The translations under genes were made by a program, and so were the position numbers. This document shows, piece after piece, positions 50,606-57,999 of a stretch of 57,999 nucleotides of DNA. Each line of letters opens with the position of its first letter. Within the stretch, counting starts at the first letter, position 1. The notes beneath the pieces were generated by a model. That model had not been told where the DNA came from. It ran no database searches and worked only from the letters and a program-made list of their open reading frames with translations. The stretch covers positions 1-57,999 of the forward strand of contig DATLUA010000001.1 of NCBI GenBank assembly GCA_035533295.1. The letters run 5' to 3'. Source of the DNA: JAGWJU01 sp035533295. GTDB lineage: Bacteria; Elusimicrobiota; Elusimicrobia; UBA1565; UBA9628.

Positions 50606-52161
50606 TGAACCGCCCCGCCGCCCTGATTGTTTTCCTGTTTCCGGCGATTCTGGCGGCAGGCGCGCGGGCACAGCAGCTTCCGGCCGGCAGCCCCGGCCAA
50701 ATTTTCGATTACGGCGGCGGCGCGCGGGCCCTGGCCATGGGCGGCGCTTTTACCGCGGTCGCCGGCGACGCGGAATCAATCGCCTACAATCCGGCGGGAT
50801 TGGCGCTTTTGAGCGCGCCCGAGGCGACCCTCATGCATCAGGAACTCTTCGGCGGCGCCTCCTACGACATGATTGATTACGCGCGGAACTACCGCCGCAT
50901 CCCGGGAAGTTGGGGCGCCGAGATCATTCGCTTCGGCGTCTCGGGAGCGCAGGGGCGCGACGCCTTGAACAATCCGACCGGGTCCTTCAGTTGGGTCGAG
51001 ACCGCGTTGGACTTGGCCAGCGGCGTGCGCGGCTGGCTTCTTCCCGACTTGTCCCTGGGCGGCGACATCCGGCTTGATCAGCGCTCGCTCGCCAACGCCT
51101 CGGACACGCTTTACGGCGCGAGCTTCGGAGCTCAATACGGCCCCCTCTTCAACGGCAAGATGATGCTGGGCCTGACTCTGGACAACGCCGTCAAATTCGC
51201 GCAGGGCAAAACCTCGGATTCTCTCCCGACGGCGGCCAGCCTGGGAGCGTCCTACCGTCTTTTCAGCCCTTTCCTGCTGGCGCTCGACATTTCTCAAAGC
51301 GGAATGCTTAACTTCGGCGGCGAGTACGTGCTTGGCTTCGCGGCCCTGCGGGCGGGCTACGGCGACGACGGCATCTCCTTCGGCGCAGGAATCACGTTTA
51401 GAAAAAATCTCTCCTTCGACGTGGCCATGCTCGAGAACTCCACTTTGGGCATGGCCGAGCGCGCGTCCATCACCTATCGATTCATAAGGCGCAAGACGCC
51501 GAGCAAGCTCTCCAACTTCGCCGGGGATCGGGTCGCGCTGGCTCTGCAAGAGTTGAAGGAGCGCCGCTACGAAGCGGCCTCCACGGATTTCCAAGCGGCC
51601 ATCGGGCTTGACTGGGAAACCTCCGCGAGCTGGCGCGCCACGGCTCAACGCTTGAAGCTCCTCGTCGACGTCATGGATTTGACGGATCATCCTGAGGATC
51701 AAAAAGCCCTGGCTGCGAATAACGCCGCGGCGCTCCTGGGTTCAAAGGCCGTGCAAGCTTACCTGGATCGCCGCGAGGCCGACGCCATGGCCTTCGCGCA
51801 CGTGGCGGCGGGAACCTCGGGCCGCGCCGCGCCCTTCATGAATCTCTTGGACGGCCTTTCCAGCGCGACCCACCAGGCGGTCGTCGGCCGGGACATCATG
51901 GACACGCAATCCTTCACCGCGGATCGCATGGCGGCCATGCTTGACGACATTTATCGGCGCCGATTCGCCGCCGCGGAAGATCTCGGACGCCAAGCGGTCC
52001 TAATCTCCCCCGACAACGCGGAAGCCTGGATGCGCCTGGGCTCGGCTTATTTCGCGGACAACAACACGGCGCAGGCGCGGCGGGCGTGGGCCAAATCCCT
52101 GGCGCTCAACCCGGCCAACGAAAAGCTGCGCGGATTCATGAAGAAAAATTTACCCCAATGA
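50605..52161 (+). CDS. PorV/PorQ-like outer-membrane barrel with C-terminal TPR region
   Basis: The 518-residue protein has a signal peptide (LIVFLFPAILAAGARAQQ) and the PorV family signature GGGARALAMGGAFTAVAGDA followed by ESIAYNPAGLALL. Alternating strands and turns then form a barrel to about residue 300, ending ITYRFIRRK. Residues 300-518 are helical with a TPR at the end (AWMRLGSAYFADNNTAQARR). PorV proteins serve type IX-type surface protein handling or act as porins. The start overlaps the stop of the giant gene, so the two are made together, and the barrel may display or export the giant protein. Confidence 0.87.
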   Translation: MNRPAALIVFLFPAILAAGARAQQLPAGSPGQIFDYGGGARALAMGGAFTAVAGDAESIAYNPAGLALLSAPEATLMHQELFGGASYDMIDYARNYRRIPGSWGAEIIRFGVSGAQGRDALNNPTGSFSWVETALDLASGVRGWLLPDLSLGGDIRLDQRSLANASDTLYGASFGAQYGPLFNGKMMLGLTLDNAVKFAQGKTSDSLPTAASLGASYRLFSPFLLALDISQSGMLNFGGEYVLGFAALRAGYGDDGISFGAGITFRKNLSFDVAMLENSTLGMAERASITYRFIRRKTPSKLSNFAGDRVALALQELKERRYEAASTDFQAAIGLDWETSASWRATAQRLKLLVDVMDLTDHPEDQKALAANNAAALLGSKAVQAYLDRREADAMAFAHVAAGTSGRAAPFMNLLDGLSSATHQAVVGRDIMDTQSFTADRMAAMLDDIYRRRFAAAEDLGRQAVLISPDNAEAWMRLGSAYFADNNTAQARRAWAKSLALNPANEKLRGFMKKNLPQ

Positions 52162-52201
52162 AACGCAATTCCCACGAACCAATCCTTGGAGGATTCCCGT
52201 C

Positions 52202-54715
52202 ATGGACATCTTGATCATCGGGCTGATGCCCCTGCTTTTCCTGCTTTTGGCCGCGACCATGCTCATGGTCAGCCAAACCTCCGGATTTTTTCAGTTTGGG
52301 AGGCACCGCGTCCGGGAAAGAAGCGACCGGGCCGCCGCGGACAGATTCTTGGCCCAAATCGCGCTGTCCAAATCGGAAATCGCGTTTAGGAACCGCCGGC
52401 TCGTCGCCCTCTCCCGGCGGCTCAAGCTCAACAACGCCGAACTTTCGCGCCTCAACAGCTTGAGGACCAAGTTTTTCTCGATGGTCACCCACGACATCCG
52501 CACGCCCTTGACCGCGATCACGGGCTATGGCCGCATGCTCGAGTCGCGCGGCAGCCTGGTCTCCGACGATAAGAGAAAGGTCTCCAACATCATCCAGGCC
52601 TCCGAGCATATCGGACGCCTGGTCGAGGACCTCACGGACTTGGCGGTCATCGAAGCGGGAAAATTACGGCTGGAGCCCTCGCCTTTTGAAATTTCCGAGT
52701 TCATGAAAGAAGTCGCCCGGCAAATAGCGCCCGCGGCGGAAAGAAAGGGCGTCCTGTTTTTTTGCGTCGAGCCTCCGGTGAAAACGACCCTCAGCGCCGA
52801 TCGCTTCCGCTTGAGCCGCGTGCTCCTCAACCTCTTGGGAAATGCCGTCAAGTTCACTCCTCCCGGCGGACGCGTCGATCTCAAGGTCTCGGTCATGGGC
52901 CAGTCCGTCACGTTCCAGGTCCGGGACACGGGCGCCGGCATTCACCCCTCGGAACGCCTTCGCGTTTTCGAGAAATTCTACCAGTCCGACTTCGCCAAGG
53001 ACGCCGGCCAGCGCCGCGAGGGCTGGGGCCTGGGGCTCTCCATTTCCGAGGAAATCGTCGCGGCCCACGGAGGCCGCATGGGCGTGGAAAGCGCGGGACT
53101 GGGCAGAGGCTCGACTTTTTGGGCGCGGCTGCCGCTCTCTCCGAGACGCGCGACGCTCTCGCCGGCCGCCATCCGCCCGGCACTCGCGAGCCGCATTCTC
53201 CCGTCCTCCGTGCTCCTCTGCCTGCTGCTGCTTTCCGCGACGACCGGACTGCGGGCGCAGCAGACCATCCCGCTTAATGAGAAAGCGTCCTTCGAGAAAA
53301 CTTTGGATCAGCGCGCCGACGCCATCCTGCTTAAAATCCTGGGGCCCAATCGCTCCAACGTGCTGGTGGACGCCGACATCGACTTCACCCGCATCGAAAA
53401 AGTCGAAACCAAGTCGGGAGAAGCTCCCAATCCGGCCGAATCCTATCTTTGGAACTCAGGGCAGGAAAGCGCAAGCAACTCGCCGGAGATTTTGCCCGGC
53501 GTCCCGGTCCAGCCGCAAGCCCAGGCCGCCGAACTGCCGCAGTCCTACGAGCGCGAGAACACCTATCCGGCCAACTTCGTCAAGCGCCTGCACGTGACCC
53601 TGGTCCTGGATTACGCGGTCCCCGAAGCCACCGTTCCCGAGATTGAAAACGTGATCACCAACGTCCTTAATCTCAACCCGCAGAGGGGCGATACTCTGAC
53701 TTTGGTCCGGGCTAAATTCGCCCCGCTGTGGAAGACGGTCTGGTATTCACCCCAGACGGCGAGCATGCTCATCAAGTACATTCTTTTGAGCCTGCTCTCC
53801 CTCATCACCTTGACGGTGGTCGCGCTCTGCTTTTTAAAGCTGGCCAAGGCCATGGACGAAATGGCGCGCGCGCAAATGCAACAAATCACCATGGACTTCA
53901 AAGGCCCTGGCGCGGGAGCGGCCGAAAGCCTGCCTCCGCCGACGGATGACTTGGCCGAACTGGAAAAAGCGGAACTGCCGCGTTTGGGCGCGCCCCAGCC
54001 GGGATTGGATCTCGCCCAGGAGCAGATTATCTTCAACGTCAGGGCCGAGCAGCTGGACGTGCTGGCCGACATGGTCAAAGGCGAGGACCCCGGGAATATC
54101 GCAATTCTAGCTTCCCACCTGCCCCCGGACCTGCTCCAGCGTTTCCTTAAAATTCTGCCGCCTAAGGCAACGTCCCAGGTCATGACGAGCCTCTTTAACC
54201 CGCGCTTCGTCGAGCCCGAGATGATATTGAGCCTCAAGGAGGAAGTCGAGCGGCGGCTTTCGGGAACCATCGGAGGGCCGCAGACCGTGGTGCAGATGGT
54301 TCAAGCCGCGGGAGCCGCGCGGCGCGTGGAAATGCTGGAGGATCTGGCCAAACACGATCCAGCCATGGCGGAGCAGATTCGGAACCGCATCTTCCTGCTC
54401 GAAGACATCAGGAACCTGAGCCACGACGAGTGGTCCCATCTCCTTTCCCGCGTCCGTCTCGACGAGATGGCCGCGGCCCTCTCGCAGGGCCCACAATCCG
54501 TCAAAGATGCCCTCAAGCAGAATGTCACCGCCGGCACTTGGCGCGTCATCGAGGAAACGACAGCCCGGTATGTGTCCGATGGACCCGCCCGCCGAACCGC
54601 GCAGATCAAGTTGGAAGAGGAGGTCGCGAAACTCGTTGAAGAAGGGCTCATCGATAAGGAAAATCTGCGCAAGGGACGCGAACAACTTGCCGCGGCGGGA
54701 GAATCTCCAGCCTGA
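52202..54715 (+). CDS. Fusion of sensor histidine kinase, FliF-like and FliG-like segments (837 aa)
   Basis: Residues 4-24 are a membrane helix. Residues 80-312 form a kinase: H97 in SMVTHDIRTPLTAITGYGRM, N-box LLNLLGNAVKFTP, DTGAGI, GWGLGLSISEEIV. A second hydrophobic stretch (333-350) leads to residues 358-508, which match the second half of the FliF periplasmic part (FEKTLDQRADAILLKILGPN, VLVDADIDFTRIEK, KRLHVTLVLDY, RGDTLTLVRAKFAP). After a third helix (523-547), residues 612-816 match FliG middle and C-terminal domains (EDPGNIAILASHLPPDLLQR, AEQIRNRIFLLEDIRNLSHD, AQIKLEEEVAKLVEEGLI). GGAGG precedes the ATG. FliG-N, which normally docks on FliF, is absent because the link is covalent. MotA and MotB follow. 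Confidence 0.9.
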   Translation: MDILIIGLMPLLFLLLAATMLMVSQTSGFFQFGRHRVRERSDRAAADRFLAQIALSKSEIAFRNRRLVALSRRLKLNNAELSRLNSLRTKFFSMVTHDIRTPLTAITGYGRMLESRGSLVSDDKRKVSNIIQASEHIGRLVEDLTDLAVIEAGKLRLEPSPFEISEFMKEVARQIAPAAERKGVLFFCVEPPVKTTLSADRFRLSRVLLNLLGNAVKFTPPGGRVDLKVSVMGQSVTFQVRDTGAGIHPSERLRVFEKFYQSDFAKDAGQRREGWGLGLSISEEIVAAHGGRMGVESAGLGRGSTFWARLPLSPRRATLSPAAIRPALASRILPSSVLLCLLLLSATTGLRAQQTIPLNEKASFEKTLDQRADAILLKILGPNRSNVLVDADIDFTRIEKVETKSGEAPNPAESYLWNSGQESASNSPEILPGVPVQPQAQAAELPQSYERENTYPANFVKRLHVTLVLDYAVPEATVPEIENVITNVLNLNPQRGDTLTLVRAKFAPLWKTVWYSPQTASMLIKYILLSLLSLITLTVVALCFLKLAKAMDEMARAQMQQITMDFKGPGAGAAESLPPPTDDLAELEKAELPRLGAPQPGLDLAQEQIIFNVRAEQLDVLADMVKGEDPGNIAILASHLPPDLLQRFLKILPPKATSQVMTSLFNPRFVEPEMILSLKEEVERRLSGTIGGPQTVVQMVQAAGAARRVEMLEDLAKHDPAMAEQIRNRIFLLEDIRNLSHDEWSHLLSRVRLDEMAAALSQGPQSVKDALKQNVTAGTWRVIEETTARYVSDGPARRTAQIKLEEEVAKLVEEGLIDKENLRKGREQLAAAGESPA

Positions 54716-54735
54716 TCGGCCCGGGAGGCAATATC

Positions 54736-55518
54736 ATGTCCACCCCATTTAAAAATCCGGAGAAAGAGCGCTCGTCGCTTTTTAGCGTCCTGCGTCAAAC
54801 GCAGAGGCCGGAGGAACAACAGGCGCCGCGTCCCGAGCCGGCTTCTGTTTCGCCGGAACCAAAGCCCGAGGACAAGACGGCGCCCACCCCGCCGAGCGGC
54901 GAAACTTTAGCCCAGCAAGCATTGGAGCGCAGGCTCGCGGCCCTTGAGCGGCAGCTTCGGGACACCCAGGAACGCGCCCTGGCCGCCGAGATACGCCTGC
55001 GCGAGAGGACAGAAGCCAGCGCCACGGCGCACCGCGAGGCCGAGGCCATCGTACAGACCAGCGTGGCCCAGCGCCGCTCGGAGGAAGCTTTCCGGCAGCT
55101 TCACGAGCAGTTGGCCGCCGGCGCCAGGCGCATCGAGCAACTCGAAACCAGAATCGTCGAGATCAGCCGCGCGAAGGAGGACGCTTCCCAGGCCGACGAG
55201 ATTTTGCGCCGCCTCGCCTCCGAGGCGGAAGCCAAGCTTGAGAGTCAGACCTCTCGCAGCGAGGCGCTTTTTCGGGATTTGGCGGTAAAGTTTGAGGCGA
55301 AAATCAGCGACAGCGGACTCGACGTCTTGTCCCGCCGCGTAAGCGAAGCGCTCAAGAGCATTGAAGGCAAATTCATCATGAACGAGGGAGAGCTCTCCAT
55401 CGCGAGGACCCAGGCGGCGCTGCGCGAATCGGAAGTAAAGGAACTCCGAAGCGAACTCGAACGCCTGCGCGCCCGTTTCGAGGATATTCTTCGCGAATTC
55501 AGAAAGGACGCCCCCTAA
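54736..55518 (+). CDS. Coiled-coil protein of the stator/rotor cluster
   Basis: The 260-residue protein has a proline/glutamate-rich N-terminus (EEQQAPRPEPASVSPEPKPE) and then an almost continuous coiled coil from about residue 60 to 255 (ALERRLAALERQLRDTQERA, LRSELERLRARFEDILREFR). No signal peptide or membrane segment is seen, so it is cytoplasmic. It lies 20 bases after the kinase-FliF-FliG gene and 56 bases before motA in the same direction. A structural link between the rotor-like protein and other cell parts, loosely analogous to FliH or FliJ in shape only, is a guess. Confidence 0.8.
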   Translation: MSTPFKNPEKERSSLFSVLRQTQRPEEQQAPRPEPASVSPEPKPEDKTAPTPPSGETLAQQALERRLAALERQLRDTQERALAAEIRLRERTEASATAHREAEAIVQTSVAQRRSEEAFRQLHEQLAAGARRIEQLETRIVEISRAKEDASQADEILRRLASEAEAKLESQTSRSEALFRDLAVKFEAKISDSGLDVLSRRVSEALKSIEGKFIMNEGELSIARTQAALRESEVKELRSELERLRARFEDILREFRKDAP

Positions 55519-55554
55519 TATGGCTCTTCGACTCGGCTTTGGTCCGCATTGTTA

Positions 55555-55560
55555 TATAAT
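55555..55560 (+). promoter_or_regulatory. Possible -10 box (TATAAT) before motA
   Basis: TATAAT ends 14 bases before the motA ATG. No good -35 box is seen at 16-18 bases upstream, so a separate motAB promoter is possible but weak. Confidence 0.4.
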
Positions 55561-55574
55561 CAGGTCTAAATAAA

Positions 55575-56315
55575 ATGGACATTACAACGCTCATCGGTTA
55601 CGGCGCCATCGCGGGCATGGTCATCGTTGGCGCCATCACGGGCAGCCTGCCCGCGGTCTTTCTCAATTGGCACGGCCTGGGCATCGTCATCGGAGGGACT
55701 TGCTGCGCCATCCTCGTCAACACCCCGCTGCCGCTTCTATGGGAAACCATCGCATCTCTGAGGTTAATCTGGAGGGATCAGCGCTACCCGCCCAAGAGAC
55801 AAATCGCCGCGACCATGATCGCCCTGTCCGAGCAGATGCACGCGCGAGGTGTCTCGGTGTTCCAGGAAGCCGATTCCAAGGCCGTCGGTGGATACTTGGG
55901 GTACGCGACCAAGACGGCGCTTGAATACAACGATCCTGCTCTGGTCGATGAGGTTCTCAACAACGAGATCGATCAGGCCTTCGATCGGCAAAACGAAGTC
56001 ATCAACGTTTTCCGCACCATGGGCGTTCTCGGGCCGATGTTCGGGCTTCTGGGAACGCTCATCGGCATCGTCCAGGTTCTGCGCCAGATTTCCGACCCCA
56101 GCCGCATCGGCGAGGCCATGGCCATCGCGATCACGACGGCGTTCTACGGGATTTCCCTCGCCAACGCTTTCTGCCTTCCCATCGCCGGGAAACTGCGGCT
56201 GCGCTACCTAGAGGAGATGCAAGCCAAGCGCATGGTGGCCGACGGCGTGGTCATGATGCTTAAGCGCGTCATCCCTTCCGTCGTTGAACGCAAGCTGAAG
56301 TCCTACCTGGTTTAA
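55575..56315 (+). CDS. motA: MotA/PomA-type stator subunit
   Basis: The 246-residue protein has four membrane helices (about 7-25, 33-52, 144-170 and 180-205) and a large cytoplasmic loop between helices 2 and 3 (residues 60-140). That loop carries the charged residues that touch FliG in flagella. The helix 3 and 4 prolines that shape the channel appear as MGVLGPMFGLLGTLIGIVQV (P154) and LANAFCLPIAGKL (P202). MotA5MotB2 uses a proton or sodium gradient to turn. It is followed by motB after 19 bases. Ordinary flagellar genes are absent, and the FliG-like target is in the fusion protein upstream. Confidence 0.94.
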   Translation: MDITTLIGYGAIAGMVIVGAITGSLPAVFLNWHGLGIVIGGTCCAILVNTPLPLLWETIASLRLIWRDQRYPPKRQIAATMIALSEQMHARGVSVFQEADSKAVGGYLGYATKTALEYNDPALVDEVLNNEIDQAFDRQNEVINVFRTMGVLGPMFGLLGTLIGIVQVLRQISDPSRIGEAMAIAITTAFYGISLANAFCLPIAGKLRLRYLEEMQAKRMVADGVVMMLKRVIPSVVERKLKSYLV

Positions 56316-56334
56316 GGAGCGCCGCGCCCAAGCC

Positions 56335-57027
56335 ATGCGCAAAAACAGAAAGGAGGATCTCGAAAGCCAGCTCAACAGATCCGCCCTCTGGGCCGTCACC
56401 TACGGCGATCTAATGAGCTACCTGATGATTTTCTTCCTCATCATGTTTTCCATGGGCCTGGGCAAAGTCGGCGGAAGCACCAACGCCACCCGCCAGTACA
56501 TGGAAGCCATGATGAAAATCCAAAAAGTCTTCGGCGGCGCATCGAACTCCGAGATGTACCAGCGAGTGCTTCAGCGTGGGAACGAGGAATCCGTGGCCAA
56601 CGAAATCAGGAAAAGCCTCGGGCAAAGCGTTCTCTCCAAAGAGACGCAGGTCGTGATCAACGATCAGATGATCCGTCTGACGCTCGCCAGCGGGGTGCTT
56701 TTCGGCTCAGGCAGCGCCGTGCTCACTTCCCAAGCCAAGTCAGCGCTCGCTCAGGTGGCTAAGGAGCTTGCCCGTATTCCCAATGATATTGTGGTAGAGG
56801 GCCACACGGACAATGTCCCCATCCATAGCCAACGTTACAACTCAAACTGGGAATTGTCCATGGCCCGCGCTTACACGGTCATCGTATTTTTTCAAGCCCA
56901 AGGAATAACCCCGAAGCGGCTGGCTGGAATCGGATACGGGCAGTATCGTCCCGTTGCGGACAATGCCACCGCCGCGGGCCGCGCCAAGAACAGGCGCATC
57001 GAAATAGACATCATGCGGACCCAATAG
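56335..57027 (+). CDS. motB: MotB-type stator subunit with OmpA-like peptidoglycan-binding domain
   Basis: This 230-residue protein has the MotB entry ALWAVTYGDLMSYLMIFFLI, with ion-binding D25 at the start of its single membrane helix. A linker or plug region follows, then an OmpA-like domain at residues 105-228: DIVVEGHTDNVPIHSQRYNS, NWELSMARAYTVIVFFQAQG and the final GRAKNRRIEIDIM. It anchors the stator to peptidoglycan and carries the ion. It pairs with motA directly upstream. The last 17 bases overlap the end of the convergent HAD gene. Confidence 0.95.
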   Translation: MRKNRKEDLESQLNRSALWAVTYGDLMSYLMIFFLIMFSMGLGKVGGSTNATRQYMEAMMKIQKVFGGASNSEMYQRVLQRGNEESVANEIRKSLGQSVLSKETQVVINDQMIRLTLASGVLFGSGSAVLTSQAKSALAQVAKELARIPNDIVVEGHTDNVPIHSQRYNSNWELSMARAYTVIVFFQAQGITPKRLAGIGYGQYRPVADNATAAGRAKNRRIEIDIMRTQ

Positions 57028-57685
57028 GGAGCTTGCGCTCAAGAAGATCGCCGATGCGATTGATGGTAATATCCGCCGGCGGGAACGCCGCCAAGTTGCG
57101 CGGATCGCGCGCGTAGTGCCCCTGCCGCGGGAAAACGGTGGTCACGCGGCGGCCCCAAATCTTTTTAACCGCGGCGAGAATGCGCAATTTATCATCGATG
57201 AGCACGTAGCGCGCGGCCGGATAACGGCGGGCGACGTCGCCCAGGGCGCGTTCCTTATGAATATAGACCAGCACGCGGCCCCCCGCGGCCTTGGCGATTC
57301 CGGAGCGCTCGATTTTACGGGGCTGAAAGACGACGTCGCCGTCGGTGAGGATGACCGCGGCGCCCCGGCGGCGCAGACGTTTTAGAACCTCAAGCGCGCC
57401 GGGATAAAGACGCTTGGCGAAGGGATAGTCGATCAAGAACGACGATATCGTGAGAAGGCCCGGATCGCGCGGATGTTCGTTCCGGCAATCCTGCAGCGCG
57501 CCCAAATAATCCGCGTAGCCAAGCTTGCGCCGCAAGCGCTCGAAAAGCATCCAATATTGGCGCCGACGCGCGCGCCCCACGGTCCGCTCCAAATGGCGCT
57601 TGAGGTCGGCCTCGATGGCGTCGTTATCAAGAAGCGTATTATCCACGTCCACGAGAAATACGACAGGGACTTTCTCCCGGGCCAT
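57011..57685 (-). CDS. HAD-superfamily hydrolase
   Basis: The 224-residue protein begins MAREKVPVVFLVDVDNTLLD, motif I (DxDxT). It has motif II at AAVILTDGDVVFQP, a basic motif III region (IHKERALGDVARRY) and motif IV at RYVLIDDKLRILAAVK. These form the aspartyl-phosphate catalytic site of HAD phosphatases; the cap is a helical insert (residues 25-95). The ATG at 57685 is preceded by GAGGAAGCCC. It lies 35 bases after a short gene remnant on the same strand and converges on motB. The substrate is unknown. Confidence 0.9.
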   Translation of the reverse strand: MAREKVPVVFLVDVDNTLLDNDAIEADLKRHLERTVGRARRRQYWMLFERLRRKLGYADYLGALQDCRNEHPRDPGLLTISSFLIDYPFAKRLYPGALEVLKRLRRRGAAVILTDGDVVFQPRKIERSGIAKAAGGRVLVYIHKERALGDVARRYPAARYVLIDDKLRILAAVKKIWGRRVTTVFPRQGHYARDPRNLAAFPPADITINRIGDLLERKLPIGSA

Positions 57686-57720
57686 GGGCTTCCTCGCGCG
57701 CCGGCGGCGCGGACCCGCGG

Positions 57721-57852
57721 TCAAAGCGCCCGCTTCCAATCGCGGATATCGGGGAGGTCTTGACCTTCCCCCTTCTCCACGATCCAGTTCTTGTTGCGGA
57801 TAAGCCGACCCCCCATATCTTCCTTGACATTCTCTCGGAGAGAAACTAACAA
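57721..57852 (-). pseudogene. C-terminal remnant, possibly of a phosphoketolase
   Basis: On the minus strand an open stretch of about 43 residues ends IVEKGEGQDLPDIRDWKRAL at a TGA (57723-57721). The DLPDIRDWK ending resembles the C-terminus of XFP-type phosphoketolases (GeDlPEIrdWkW). The frame is closed upstream by a stop at 57855-57853, next to the edge of an IS element. The most likely history is that an insertion cut the gene and left only its tail here. The family assignment rests on this short motif alone. Confidence 0.4.
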
Positions 57853-57859
57853 TTAAAAA

Positions 57860-57999
57860 CCTATAGGGCTCCCCAAAAATCCGACCACGTGCTAAGGTAG
57901 TAAAATGACCTTCAATGGGAAGGAAAAAGAAGATGAACGGCAAGCGAAGGAAGCACGGAGCGGATTTGAAAGCGCGGGTGGCGCTGGCGGCGATCAAAG
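57860..57999 (+). mobile_element. Left end of an IS3-type insertion sequence (continues off window)
   Basis: The sequence from about 57860 (TATAGGGCTCCCCAAAAAT) leads to a transposase start. It has the look of an IS3-family terminal repeat and leader, but the other end is outside the window, so the exact boundary and target duplication cannot be fixed. Confidence 0.55.
57933..57999 (+). CDS. IS3-family transposase OrfA, first 22 residues
   Basis: Translation from the ATG at 57933 gives MNGKRRKHGADLKARVALAA followed by IK, matching the conserved beginning of IS3-type OrfA helix-turn-helix proteins (kk..s.efKakValeAikge). AAGGAAAAAGAAG upstream supplies a ribosome site. The gene is cut by the end of the window. 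Confidence 0.75.
   Translation, partial: MNGKRRKHGADLKARVALAAIK

Noticed and set aside
52202..57027. Ordinary flagellar operon
   Set aside because: Only FliF-like, FliG-like and Mot genes are present; no switch, rod, hook, filament or export gene lies in the cluster, and the kinase fusion is not a flagellar feature.

Overview
The window is G+C-rich bacterial chromosome from a Gram-negative with an outer membrane (PorV-type barrel, lipoproteins, OmpA-like MotB). The gene style fits Elusimicrobiota or a relative: strings of TPR lipoproteins and secreted TPR proteins, a TatT-type TRAP transporter, GYF/coiled-coil proteins, and giant secreted proteins ending in a FlgD-like domain. No marker gene here proves the taxonomy, so treat it as inference.

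Region 1 (1-20.7 kb) is host housekeeping. groS-groL sits behind a textbook promoter framed by CIRCE half-sites. A long leftward gene train runs from a 974-residue TPR protein through metF, a complete TRAP transporter with its TPR partner TatT, a LOG-family enzyme, two secreted TPR proteins and a GYF/coiled-coil protein. Next come cell-surface sugar genes: a membrane glycosyltransferase, a GMC oxidoreductase, two sugar epimerase-type SDRs, a GT2, an aldo/keto reductase and an O-methyltransferase. An Mpo1-like protein and tRNA-Ser(GCT) close the region.

Region 2 (20.76-38.40 kb) is an integrative element in the anticodon loop of tRNA-Ser. It carries a tyrosine integrase, a small HTH protein, a VirD4/TraG-like coupling ATPase and a Replic_Relax protein. 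Its cargo is (i) a seven-gene ubiquitin-like conjugation operon: 68-aa leader protein, E2, Phd-E2 fusion, E1, JAMM peptidase, metallo-beta-lactamase-fold protein and patatin lipase; (ii) a type I restriction system hsdM-hsdS-hsdR; (iii) an XRE regulator. Tandem 11-bp repeats about 100 bp inside each end look like integrase arm sites. A second, 2.5-kb insert (38.40-40.91 kb) lies in tandem, bounded by 93-bp direct repeats that start with a 5'-half tRNA-Ser. It holds a MazE/Doc-type toxin-antitoxin pair, a VOC protein and a divergent TetR regulator, but no integrase.

Region 3 (41.0-57.0 kb) returns to host DNA and holds the most unusual genes: two response regulators, a 2777-aa secreted protein with three seven-bladed propellers, a PorV-like barrel with a TPR tail, an 837-aa protein fusing a sensor histidine kinase to FliF-like and FliG-like segments, a coiled-coil protein, and MotA and MotB. 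No other flagellar gene is present. I infer an ion-driven, kinase-linked stator/rotor machine that is not an ordinary flagellum. The window ends with a HAD phosphatase, a remnant that may be the C-terminus of a phosphoketolase, and the start of an IS3-type insertion sequence.
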